This document shows, in pieces, positions 47,574-55,631 of a stretch of 64,000 nucleotides of DNA. Position numbers and translations under genes: made by a program. The notes beneath the pieces are model-generated. The model was not told where the DNA came from. It ran no database searches and saw only the letters and a list, made by a program, of their open reading frames with translations. Every line of letters begins with the position of its first letter. Position 1 is the first letter of the stretch. This DNA is from Caulobacteraceae bacterium (lineage in GTDB: Bacteria > Pseudomonadota > Alphaproteobacteria > Caulobacterales > Caulobacteraceae): the NCBI GenBank assembly GCA_019748055.1, contig JAIEQC010000008.1:1-64000 (forward strand), written 5' to 3'.

Positions 47574-48439
47574 GGATCGGTTTCATCGGACTGGGCGTCA
47601 TGGGCGCCCCTATGGCCGGGCATCTGGTGCGAGCCGGGCACGACGTGACCGGCTTTAACCGCTCGCCGGAGAAGGCCGTGCGCTGGGCGGCCGATGTCGG
47701 TGGTCGCGCCGCGGCGTCCGCGGCGGAAGCGGCGGACGGCGCTGATCTGCTGATCCTTTGCGTCGGCAATGACGACGACGTGCGTGCGACGGTCGCAGCC
47801 GGGCTGGAGGTGACGGCGACGGGCGCGGTCGTGGTCGATCACACCACCACTTCGGCGGTGGTCGCGCGCGAGATGGCTGACCTCGCCGCAGGCGCAGGCC
47901 GCGCCTTTCTGGACGCGCCGGTCTCGGGTGGGCAGGCAGGGGCGGAGGGCGGCAAGCTCAGCGTCATGGTCGGCGGCGACGCGGAGGCGCTGGAGCGGGC
48001 GCGGCCCGCGCTGCAGGCCTATTCGAAGTCCATCCGGCACATGGGGTCGGCCGGGTCGGGGCAACTTACCAAAATGGTAAACCAGATCTGCATCGCGGGC
48101 GTCGTGCAGGGCCTTGCCGAGGCCGTCCAGTTCACCGAGCGGGCCGGACTCGACCCGGAGGCCGTGCTGGGCGCGATCTCCCAGGGCGCGGCGCAGAGCT
48201 GGCAGATGGACAATCGCTGGGCGACCATGAGCCGGGGCGAGTTCGAGTTCGGCTTCGCCGTCGACTGGATGCGCAAGGATCTGGGTCTGGTGCTGGACGA
48301 GGCGCGGCGCAACGGCAGCACGCTTGCGCTGACCGCCCTGGTCGATCAGTTCTACGCCGAAGTGCAGGCGATGGGGGGATCGCGATGGGACACGTCGAGC
48401 CTGGCGGCGCGACTGAAGACGCCGCCCCCCCGAGGCTGA
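47570..48439 (+). CDS. Beta-hydroxyacid dehydrogenase family oxidoreductase
   Basis: 289 residues starting at GTG 47570 within the flavin reductase stop. Motifs: NAD(P)-binding GFIGLGVMGAPMAGHL, substrate-binding LDAPVSGGQAGAEGG, and the catalytic Lys in GQLTKMVNQICIAG. It belongs to the 3-hydroxyisobutyrate/tartronate semialdehyde family; GxGxxG ahead of an Arg-rich FNRSPEK suggests NADP. The substrate is uncertain. The downstream gene overlaps its end by 55 bases. Confidence 0.9.
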   Translation: MRIGFIGLGVMGAPMAGHLVRAGHDVTGFNRSPEKAVRWAADVGGRAAASAAEAADGADLLILCVGNDDDVRATVAAGLEVTATGAVVVDHTTTSAVVAREMADLAAGAGRAFLDAPVSGGQAGAEGGKLSVMVGGDAEALERARPALQAYSKSIRHMGSAGSGQLTKMVNQICIAGVVQGLAEAVQFTERAGLDPEAVLGAISQGAAQSWQMDNRWATMSRGEFEFGFAVDWMRKDLGLVLDEARRNGSTLALTALVDQFYAEVQAMGGSRWDTSSLAARLKTPPPRG

Positions 48440-48963
48440 AACTGCGCCTCAGCGCGGCGGAGATCTTGGCCGACAGTCGGCTGTGGACCCTGTGGCGGGA
48501 GTTGATCGCCCTCTATCCGGCCTGGCGGTCGCTGCTGGAATCGATGCGTCCCTTCGGCCTTTTCCAGTCCGAGAACCAGATGTTCCGGTTCGACGTCATC
48601 CAGGGCCTGCGCGCGATGGGCGTGTCGCGCAGGGTGCTGATCCAGCTTGAGACCGTGGACGACGCCATGCTGGACGGCGTCATCGCGCTCGGCGAGGTGA
48701 ACGTGAGGCGGCAGGAGCACTTCTTCCGCAGTGTGATCCTGGCCTACGTGACCGTGCCCCTGACCGTGGGGGCGATCTGGGCCCAGCTTTCGCCGGACGG
48801 GATCGCCGCCTTCATGGCCGGGGAGGGGGCCCAACCGGCGGCTGCGGGGGGCATCGCCGGCCTGGCGACGATCGTCGCCGTGCGCTTCGTGGCCGACTGG
48901 CGCGCACGGGCGTTCCTCAGCCTGCTGCAGATGGCGCGGATCGAGCGGAACGCCGCGCGCTGA
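48385..48963 (+). CDS. Membrane protein of unknown function
   Basis: 192 residues, not recognised. The N-terminal two thirds are helical and amphipathic with aromatic residues; two membrane segments lie at about 115-133 (VILAYVTVPLTVGAIW) and 154-171 (AGGIAGLATIVAVRFVADW), then a basic end. It overlaps the previous gene by 55 bases, so start uncertainty remains, but codon use and the two membrane segments support a real gene. It lies 2 bases from the convergent carbonic anhydrase gene. Confidence 0.65.
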   Translation: MGHVEPGGATEDAAPPRLKLRLSAAEILADSRLWTLWRELIALYPAWRSLLESMRPFGLFQSENQMFRFDVIQGLRAMGVSRRVLIQLETVDDAMLDGVIALGEVNVRRQEHFFRSVILAYVTVPLTVGAIWAQLSPDGIAAFMAGEGAQPAAAGGIAGLATIVAVRFVADWRARAFLSLLQMARIERNAAR

Positions 48964-48965
48964 GG

Positions 48966-49643
48966 TCAGACGTCGAGGAACTTCACCTCGCCGGAATGCA
49001 TCTGCTTGACGGCGGCGACGATCTTAAGCGTGCCGGCCTCGATCGCGTCGGCCAGGCTGGCGTCGGCGGTGGCGAGCTTGCGGGCGACCCAGCGGGCGTT
49101 CTCTTCGACGGGAGAGCCGTTTCCGGCACGGGCGGCGAGAACCGGCGGGATGATCGGCACGATCATCTCTTCGAGCGAAGGATCAAGCGGCGCTCCGTCG
49201 ACGATCGATTCGGCCGCCGCCACGGCGCCGCAGCCGGTGTGACCCATGACGACGACCAACGGGCACTTCAGATGCTTCACGGCATAGACGATGGAAGACA
49301 GACCGCGCCGGTCGACGGTGTTGCCCGCGACCCGAATCGAGAACAGGCGGCCGAAGCCTTGATTGAACAGGATGGTCGGCGGCGTGCGGCTGTCGGCGCA
49401 GCCGACGATGGTGGCGATGGGGCTCTGACCGCCCTGCAGGTCGTCCAGATCGCCCGCCTTGACGTGACCGAGGTTGTTCTCGCCGCGCAGGAAGGCGGCG
49501 TTGCCGTCTCGCAGCTGTTGCAGGGCCTCGTCTGGCGTCGTGCCGAGTGAGGTCGGCGGGGCCATGGTGGTCTCTTCGGCGGACGCTTCAATCGTCGGAG
49601 TGGCCAGCTTGCCGCCCGACTTCTTCTTCCCGATCCCGAACAC
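48966..49643 (-). CDS. Beta-class carbonic anhydrase
   Basis: 225 residues. Zinc ligands are Cys82, Asp84 (GCADSR with Arg86), His135 and Cys138 (HTGCGA), as expected for a beta-carbonic anhydrase. It interconverts CO2 and bicarbonate. The first about 28 residues (basic KKKSGGK, then Thr/Ala) are an unusual extension; ATG at Met27 would remove it. It converges on the membrane protein gene and is followed by hemB, 72 bases away on the same strand. Confidence 0.93.
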   Translation of the reverse strand: MFGIGKKKSGGKLATPTIEASAEETTMAPPTSLGTTPDEALQQLRDGNAAFLRGENNLGHVKAGDLDDLQGGQSPIATIVGCADSRTPPTILFNQGFGRLFSIRVAGNTVDRRGLSSIVYAVKHLKCPLVVVMGHTGCGAVAAAESIVDGAPLDPSLEEMIVPIIPPVLAARAGNGSPVEENARWVARKLATADASLADAIEAGTLKIVAAVKQMHSGEVKFLDV

Positions 49644-49715
49644 GGCGTTTCCCCTGCCTCAGACGTGCGAGAGCGGGGTATTCCCAGCGCCGCCTTTGGC
49701 GGTCAAGTCCGGACG

Positions 49716-50720
49716 TCAGGCGCGCATCAACCTCGCGGCCTGGGGCGCGAAGTAGGTCAGCACCCCGGCCGCGCCGGCGCGCTTGAAGGCGTGCAGGCTC
49801 TCCAGAATCGCCCGGTCCTCGTCCAGCCAGCCGGCGGCGGACGAAGCCTTCATCATCGCGTACTCGCCGGACACCTGATAGGCGAAGGTCGGCACCTGAA
49901 AGGCTTCGGACACGCGCCGGACGATGTCGAGATACAGCATGCCCGGCTTGACCATCACGGCGTCGGCCCCCTCCGACAGATCCATGGCGACCTCGCGCAG
50001 GGCCTCGTCGGTGTTGGCGAAGTCCATCTGATAGGTCTTCTTGTCGCCGGTCAGCTGCTTCGCCGAGCCCACGGCGTCGCGGTAGGGGCCATAGAAGGCG
50101 GAGGCGTATTTGGCGGCGTAGGACAGGATCAGAACGTCCTGAAACCCATTGGCTTCCAGCGCTTCACGGATGGCCTGCACCCGCCCGTCCATCATGTCGG
50201 ACGGCGCCACGACGTCGGCTCCGGCATGGGCGTGGATGAAGGCCTGTTCCGCAAGCCGCTCCAGCGTCGGATCGTTGACGATGCGTCCGTCCTCCAGGAC
50301 GCCGTCGTGGCCGTGGTCGGTGTAGCAGTCCAGCGCCACGTCGGTGATCACGCCGATCTCGGGCGCCGCGTCCTTGATGGCCTTGATGCAGTCGGGGATC
50401 AGACCGTCGGGGTCGGTCGCGCCCGTGCCGACACCGTCCTTGGTCGCCGGATCGACGTTGGGGAACAGGGCGACGGCCGGAATGCCCAGATCTCGCGCCT
50501 CCCTCGCCGCTTCGGCCGCCGCCTTGGTCGACAGGCGGAAGACGCCGGGCATGGACGGGACGGGGACGCGGTCGTCGGCGCCGTCGTGCACGATCAGCGG
50601 CCAGACCAGGTCGGCCGGCGTCAGCACGGTCTCGGCGACCAGGCGCCGCACCCACGGGCTGGCGCGCAGGCGACGCGGGCGGGCGAAGGGGAAGGCGGCG
50701 GGCTGGAACGGCAGGGTCAT
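49716..50720 (-). CDS. hemB: Delta-aminolevulinic acid dehydratase HemB
   Basis: 334 residues. The active-site Lys pair is visible: Lys204 (SYAAKYASAFYGPYRDA) and Lys258 (AVMVKPG). The metal site reads DVALDCYTDHGHDG (128-140), with Asp and Ala in place of the zinc-binding Cys triad, which suggests a magnesium-dependent alphaproteobacterial type. It condenses two aminolevulinate molecules to porphobilinogen. An upstream open frame to 52250 is the shadow of the acyl-CoA dehydrogenase. Confidence 0.96.
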   Translation of the reverse strand: MTLPFQPAAFPFARPRRLRASPWVRRLVAETVLTPADLVWPLIVHDGADDRVPVPSMPGVFRLSTKAAAEAAREARDLGIPAVALFPNVDPATKDGVGTGATDPDGLIPDCIKAIKDAAPEIGVITDVALDCYTDHGHDGVLEDGRIVNDPTLERLAEQAFIHAHAGADVVAPSDMMDGRVQAIREALEANGFQDVLILSYAAKYASAFYGPYRDAVGSAKQLTGDKKTYQMDFANTDEALREVAMDLSEGADAVMVKPGMLYLDIVRRVSEAFQVPTFAYQVSGEYAMMKASSAAGWLDEDRAILESLHAFKRAGAAGVLTYFAPQAARLMRA

Positions 50721-50793
50721 GGAAGCTGCATAGTCCGAAGCGGGCGGCGGGGAAATCCTGGGCGGGCCGATCGACCTTCCTGCAGAAAAAAGC

Positions 50794-50816
50794 GACTCCA
50801 ACGAGTCCAGAGAGTC
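50794..50816. promoter_or_regulatory. Three clustered GANTC (CcrM) sites
   Basis: GACTC at 50794-50798, GAGTC at 50803-50807 and GAGTC at 50812-50816; the last two are part of a 9-base repeating unit. They lie in the 231-base intergenic region between hemB and the acyl-CoA dehydrogenase. GANTC is the CcrM methylation site whose state is read by GcrA in Caulobacterales. Confidence 0.6.
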
Positions 50817-50951
50817 CAATAAGTCGATTACGGGCCGGCACTCTCGGAGTGGAGCACATACCTGCGTCAGTTCCGGACGTGACGGGCTGACGTGCGGGCG
50901 ATAGAAGCGCGCCCACGGCCCGGCCGGGGGCCGAAGGCTTTGGGAGCAGAC

Positions 50952-52091
50952 ATGGACTTCGCCCTCACCGACGACCAGCGCGCCATCCAGGACGCGGCGC
51001 GCGCCTTCGCCGAGGCCGAACTGGCCCCGCATTCGGCCGAGTGGGACGAGACCAAGCATTTTCCCGTCGACGTGATGCGACAGGCGGCCGAGATGGGCTT
51101 CGCCGCCATCTATGCGGGCGAGCAACACGGTGGCATGGCGCTGGGTCGGGTCGAGGCGGCGGTGATCTTCGAGGAGCTGTCGCGCGGCGACGTGTCGACG
51201 GCGGCCTTCATCAGCATCCACAACATGGCGACGTGGATGATCGACGGCTTCGGCTCGGACGACCTGCGCGCCCGCTATGTGCCGCAGCTGACGACGATGG
51301 AGAAGATCGCCAGCTATTGCCTGACCGAGCCGGGATCCGGCTCCGACGCCGCGGCGATGCGGACGACGGCGACGCGCGACGGCGACTCTTACGTGCTGAA
51401 CGGCTCCAAGGCCTTCATTTCCGGTGCCGGGACCAGCGACGTCTATGTCGTGATGGCGCGGACGGGGGAGGCGGGGCCGAAGGGCATTTCGGCCTTCGTC
51501 GTCGACCTGGGCACGCCCGGCCTGTCGTTCGGAGCGCAGGAGAAGAAGATGGGCTGGAACAGCCAGCCCACGGCCATCGTCAGCTTCGACGATTGCCGCA
51601 TTCCGGCGGCCAACCTTCTGGGCAAGGAGGGCGACGGGTTCCGCTACGCCATGATGGGGCTGGACGGAGGCCGACTGAACATCGCCGCCTGTTCGCTGGG
51701 CGGAGCACGTCTGGCGTTGGAGACGGCGCAGGCCTACGTCGCCACGCGAAAGCAGTTCGGCAAGTCCCTGAACGAGTTCCAGAACGTCCAATTCAAGTTG
51801 GCCGACATGGCGACCCAACTGGAGGCCTGTCGCCTGATGGTCCTGCGCGGAGCCTGGGCGATCGACACGGGCCATCCCGAAAAGACCAAATGGTGCGCCA
51901 TGGCCAAGCGCATGGCTACGGACCTGTGCTTCGAGATCGCCGACGAAGCGCTGCAGATGCACGGCGGCTACGGCTATCTGAAGGACTATCCGCTGGAGCG
52001 CATCGTCCGCGACCTGCGCGTCCACCGCATCCTTGAAGGCACCAACGAGATCATGCGGGTGATCACGGCGCGGGAGATGATGCGGCAATAA
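50952..52091 (+). CDS. Acyl-CoA dehydrogenase, probably isobutyryl-CoA-type
   Basis: 379 residues from ATG 50952. It is a full-length ACAD: FALTDDQRAIQDAARAFAEAE, YCLTEPGSGSDAAAM, and the C-terminal LEGTNEIMRVI; the catalytic Glu position is consistent with short-chain or branched types. Context (3-hydroxyisobutyryl-CoA hydrolase and 3-hydroxyisobutyrate dehydrogenase downstream) suggests isobutyryl-CoA dehydrogenase of valine breakdown. The upstream ATG 50892 adds a Pro/Arg-rich tail and is rejected. Confidence 0.88.
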   Translation: MDFALTDDQRAIQDAARAFAEAELAPHSAEWDETKHFPVDVMRQAAEMGFAAIYAGEQHGGMALGRVEAAVIFEELSRGDVSTAAFISIHNMATWMIDGFGSDDLRARYVPQLTTMEKIASYCLTEPGSGSDAAAMRTTATRDGDSYVLNGSKAFISGAGTSDVYVVMARTGEAGPKGISAFVVDLGTPGLSFGAQEKKMGWNSQPTAIVSFDDCRIPAANLLGKEGDGFRYAMMGLDGGRLNIAACSLGGARLALETAQAYVATRKQFGKSLNEFQNVQFKLADMATQLEACRLMVLRGAWAIDTGHPEKTKWCAMAKRMATDLCFEIADEALQMHGGYGYLKDYPLERIVRDLRVHRILEGTNEIMRVITAREMMRQ

Positions 52092-52167
52092 GGAGGCGTC
52101 AGCTTTCGTCGGCAGACGCCGACGCCCGAACGTGGCCGGATGGCTCCAACAGAACGGAGCCACCGCC

Positions 52168-52869
52168 ATGCGTCTCATGATCCCGCTCGCCGTCGTCGCC
52201 TGCCTGCTTGCTGGCGCCGCACAGGCCCAGGAATACCGGTTCAGCGCCAACTCCAGCCGCGGCTATTCCAGCCAGGCGGAGTTCCCGAACGTCCAGGTGT
52301 CCCGCCGAGCCGACAATCTGGTCGTGTCGGTGCGCGTCGCCTGCGACACTCGGGATTCGGCCCAGCGGCGCAGCGAGATCACCCAGACGCTGGCGGCCAT
52401 GGCGCGCGCGGCGGGTCTGGACGCCTCGATCGAGCTGGGGCTGGATTCGGGCGGCAACGTCGCCGACTTCGACGCGCGCATGATCCCGACGCTGCGCTTC
52501 CACAGCGACGACGGACGGCCCGACACCAGCGCCGTGACCCTGGTCATCAAGACGCCGATCGCGGAGGGCGACACGCTGGAGGCCGCCTCGGCCCGCATCC
52601 GCGCCTTCGTCGAGGCGACCCAGCGGGTCGGCCGGACCGAGCTGCGCCTGATGGACGACTGGGAGCCGACGGTGATCCGCCCGGACCAGTACCGCCCGGT
52701 CGTGCTGGCCGCCATCGCGGCGGACGCGGGGACCACGGCGGCGGCGTTCGGTCCGGCTTATGGCGTGGAGGTGACGGGGCTTTCGCGGCAGGTGACCTGG
52801 CGTCAGGCGGGGCCGCTGGAGCTGATGCTCTACATTCCCTACCAGCTGAGCGTGACGCCGGCGGGCTGA
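52168..52869 (+). CDS. Exported protein of unknown function
   Basis: 233 residues from ATG 52168, with a signal peptide (MRLMIPLAVVACLLAGAAQAQ). The mature part is mixed beta/alpha, with a hydrophilic N-terminal segment YRFSANSSRGYSSQAEF, then a region QRRSEITQTLAAMARAAGLD and ending LMLYIPYQLSVTPAG. I do not recognise a family with confidence. It sits inside the valine-degradation cluster, 40 bases before the 3-hydroxyisobutyryl-CoA hydrolase gene. An ATG at 52132 is a weaker start. Confidence 0.7.
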   Translation: MRLMIPLAVVACLLAGAAQAQEYRFSANSSRGYSSQAEFPNVQVSRRADNLVVSVRVACDTRDSAQRRSEITQTLAAMARAAGLDASIELGLDSGGNVADFDARMIPTLRFHSDDGRPDTSAVTLVIKTPIAEGDTLEAASARIRAFVEATQRVGRTELRLMDDWEPTVIRPDQYRPVVLAAIAADAGTTAAAFGPAYGVEVTGLSRQVTWRQAGPLELMLYIPYQLSVTPAG

Positions 52870-52908
52870 GCCTTTACCGTTCCGGCGACGCCGCCTATTC
52901 CGGCGCGC

Positions 52909-53961
52909 ATGATCGACGAGCCTGAAGTTCTGACCCGCGTCCAGTCCGGGGTCGGACGCATCACCCTGAACCGGCCAAAGGCGCTGCACGCGCTGAACAA
53001 GCCCATGTGCGAGGCGATGACGGCGGCGCTGCTGGCGTGGCGCGACGATCCGGCGGTGAAGTCGGTGCTGATCGACCACGCGGGCGAGCGAGGCTTCTGC
53101 GCCGGGGGCGACATCCGCATGATCGCCGAGAGCGGGGCGGGGGACGCGGCGGAGGCGAAGGCCTTCTTCCTGACCGAGTACCGGTTGAACCACCTGATGT
53201 TCGAATATCCCAAGCCGATCACGGCCATCGTGGACGGCATCGTGATGGGCGGCGGCGTGGGCATCAGCGAGCCGGCCGAAGTGCGGATCGCGACCGAACG
53301 GACGACCTATGCCATGCCGGAGACGGGGATCGGCCTGTTCCCCGACGTCGGCGGGGGCTGGTTCCTTTCGCGCCTGCCGGGCGAGACGGGGACGTGGCTG
53401 GCACTGACGGGCGCGCGGCTTAAGGCGGCGGACACGGTGTTCCTGGGGATCCATTCCCACTATCTGCCGTCCGACGCGATCGAGGCCTTCCACGCCATCC
53501 TCAAGACCGATCCGGCGCACCCCGCCGACGTGGCCGACGGGCTGGAGGCCGATCCGGGCGAGCCGACGGTCGAGCCGCACGTGGAGGCCATCGACCGCCT
53601 GTTCGCGCACGACAAGGTCGAGGCGATCTTCACGGCGTTGGAGGCCGAGGGCACGGATTGGGCGGCGGCGCAGCTGGCGACGCTGAAGACCAAGTCGCCG
53701 CAGTCGCTGAAGGTCACTCTGCGCCAGCTGCGGCTGGGCCGCGCCATGCCGGACTTCGCAGCGAACATGGCGATGGAGTACCGGCTGGGCGGGCGCGTGG
53801 TGCGGACCCACGACTTCCAGGAGGGCGTGCGGTCGGTGATCGTCGACAAGGACGGTCAGCCGAAGTGGAAGCCTGAGACGCCGGCGGGCGTCTCGGACGC
53901 GGAAGTGGAGGCGTTCTTCGCGCCGCTTCCGGCGGATCAGGAGTGGGCGCCGCTGCCCTGA
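52909..53961 (+). CDS. 3-hydroxyisobutyryl-CoA hydrolase (crotonase family)
   Basis: 350 residues, long for a hydratase but typical for HIBCH. Key motifs are ITLNRPKALHALNKPM, CAGGDIRMIA, the oxyanion-hole glycines in MGGGVGISEPAEVRIA, and MPETGIGLFPDVGGGWFLSRL. It hydrolyses 3-hydroxyisobutyryl-CoA in valine degradation, before MmsB. The C-terminal domain (SVIVDKDGQPKW) matches family length. Enoyl-CoA hydratase is an alternative but less likely. Confidence 0.88.
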   Translation: MIDEPEVLTRVQSGVGRITLNRPKALHALNKPMCEAMTAALLAWRDDPAVKSVLIDHAGERGFCAGGDIRMIAESGAGDAAEAKAFFLTEYRLNHLMFEYPKPITAIVDGIVMGGGVGISEPAEVRIATERTTYAMPETGIGLFPDVGGGWFLSRLPGETGTWLALTGARLKAADTVFLGIHSHYLPSDAIEAFHAILKTDPAHPADVADGLEADPGEPTVEPHVEAIDRLFAHDKVEAIFTALEAEGTDWAAAQLATLKTKSPQSLKVTLRQLRLGRAMPDFAANMAMEYRLGGRVVRTHDFQEGVRSVIVDKDGQPKWKPETPAGVSDAEVEAFFAPLPADQEWAPLP

Positions 53962-54018
53962 GGCTTGCTCCGAACGACGTTCCGCGCGCACATGGCGCGG
54001 CTGTTCAAGGAGAGTCGC

Positions 54019-54786
54019 ATGCGTCGCTTGGTCCCCGTCTCGATCGCTGCACTGGCGCTGTCGGCATGCATGCCGTCGCAGGGAGATCCAGAGGTCGCGC
54101 GGCCCATGATCCGCAATGTGAGCGAGTGGTATTCCATGGCCGTCCACGATCCGCGGCGCCCCGCGGAGGACGTCGCGCGCGACGCCGCGCGCAAGCCCGC
54201 CGACATGCTGGCCTTCGCGGATGTGAAGCCCGGTGACCGAATCGCCGACATCCGGCCGGAGGAGGGGTATTTCACCCGTCTGTTCGCCACCGCCGTGGGC
54301 GAGAACGGGCGTGTCTACGCCTTCGTGCCGACCCGCACCGCGACGCGGGAGACGCCGCTGGCACAGGGGCTGGCCGCCACCTATCCGAACGTGGTCGCCA
54401 TGGAAGGGGCGCTGGACGCCATGACCTTCCCTGAGCCGCTGGACGCGGTGTTCATGGTGCAGGAGTACCACGACTTCCACATCCCGGCCTTCGGAGTGGA
54501 CGTGAACCGGATGAATCGGGCCGTGTACGACGCCCTGAAGCCGGGCGGCTATTACGTCGTCATCGACCATGCGGGTCGTGACGGGACCGGGAACACCGAA
54601 GTGCAGTCGCTGCACCGGATCGAGGGCGAGTTCCTGAAGCGCGAGGTCGAGGCCGCCGGCTTCGTCTTCGACGGCGAGAGCGACGCGATCCGCAACCCGC
54701 AGGACGACCGAACCATCAACGTGTTCGACGAGCGCATCCGGTATCGCACGGACCAGTTCGTCTATCGTTTCCGCAAGCCGGACTGA
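54019..54786 (+). CDS. Exported methyltransferase-fold lipoprotein (COG4798-like), first of two paralogues
   Basis: 255 residues from ATG 54019 behind AAGGAGAG. Lipobox ALALSAC gives Cys17. The class I methyltransferase fold is visible in DMLAFADVKPGDRIADI, EYHDFHIPAF, LKPGGYYVVIDHAG and VEAAGFVFDGESD. The SAM-binding glycine loop reads IRPEEGYFTRLF and is degenerate. The neighbour at 54797 is a paralogue. AdoMet is not normally present outside the cytoplasm, so the function is unknown. The gene follows the 3-hydroxyisobutyryl-CoA hydrolase by 57 bases. Confidence 0.8.
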   Translation: MRRLVPVSIAALALSACMPSQGDPEVARPMIRNVSEWYSMAVHDPRRPAEDVARDAARKPADMLAFADVKPGDRIADIRPEEGYFTRLFATAVGENGRVYAFVPTRTATRETPLAQGLAATYPNVVAMEGALDAMTFPEPLDAVFMVQEYHDFHIPAFGVDVNRMNRAVYDALKPGGYYVVIDHAGRDGTGNTEVQSLHRIEGEFLKREVEAAGFVFDGESDAIRNPQDDRTINVFDERIRYRTDQFVYRFRKPD

Positions 54787-54796
54787 GGAGCCGAAC

Positions 54797-55561
54797 ATGC
54801 GTGAACTGAGGAGGGGACTGGCCGTCGCGGCGATCGCGGCGGCCGTGGGCGCGGCGGCGTGCGCAGGCCTGATGGGCGGCCCGTCGCCGGAGAGCTATTC
54901 GGCAGCGCTGGCCGGGGCCCCGCGCACGGAGGAGGATCGGGGCCGGGACGCCGCGCGGATGACCGCCGAGACCCTGGCCTTCGCGCGGGCAGAGCCGGGC
55001 GATCACGTGATCGACATGATCATCGGCGGCGGCTTCTTCACCCGCGCGTTTTCCGCCGCCGTGGGGCCGGAGGGGCGGGTGACGGCGTGGCAGCCGGACG
55101 AGTTCATCGCCTTTCAGACCAGCTACGGCGAGGCGGTGCGCGCCGCCGACGCCCTGGACGGCGTGGACGGGCTGACCTCGCCCATCGCTGCTCCGGTCTG
55201 GCCGGCCGGCGTCGACCTGATCTTCACGGCGCAGAACTATCACGACCTGCACCTGACCCATTTTCCGGGCGACACGGCCAGCCGGGTCAACGCGGCCGCC
55301 TTCGCCGCGCTGAAGCCGGGCGGGCACTACGTGGTGATCGACCACCACGCGGCTGCGGGCTCCGGCCTGTCGGCCGCCAACACCCTGCACCGGATCGACG
55401 TGGAGCAGGTGAAGCGCGAGGTCACCGCCGCCGGCTTCGTGCTGGAGGCGGAGAGCGATCTGCTGCTGCGCCCCGCGGACCCGCTGACGGCCAACGTCTT
55501 CGACGGCTCGATCCGGGGAAACACCAGCCAGTTCATGCTGCGGTTCCGAAAGCCGGGCTGA
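54797..55561 (+). CDS. Exported methyltransferase-fold protein (COG4798-like), second of two paralogues
   Basis: 254 residues. The N-terminus has a hydrophobic, Ala-rich signal with a possible lipobox (GAAAC, Cys22). The fold matches the preceding gene: TLAFARAEPGDHVIDMI, IGGGFFTRAFSAAVGPEGRV, NYHDLHL, LKPGGHYVVIDHH, LHRIDVEQVKREVTAAGFV. The glycine loop GGGFF is better kept than in the upstream copy. It lies 10 bases downstream, so the pair is probably co-transcribed, and 70 bases before mmsB. Function unknown. Confidence 0.8.
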   Translation: MRELRRGLAVAAIAAAVGAAACAGLMGGPSPESYSAALAGAPRTEEDRGRDAARMTAETLAFARAEPGDHVIDMIIGGGFFTRAFSAAVGPEGRVTAWQPDEFIAFQTSYGEAVRAADALDGVDGLTSPIAAPVWPAGVDLIFTAQNYHDLHLTHFPGDTASRVNAAAFAALKPGGHYVVIDHHAAAGSGLSAANTLHRIDVEQVKREVTAAGFVLEAESDLLLRPADPLTANVFDGSIRGNTSQFMLRFRKPG

Positions 55562-55631
55562 ACGGTCGCGCTGGCGACGCGGCGGCGAACCCGCTAACCC
55601 TCCCCGCAAAATCGCAGGGAGAGAGTTCGTC

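Noticed and set aside
52099-54798. An 899-codon open frame on the minus strand
   Set aside because: It is antisense to the exported protein, 3-hydroxyisobutyryl-CoA hydrolase and methyltransferase-fold genes, and is Arg/His/Pro-rich without domains.
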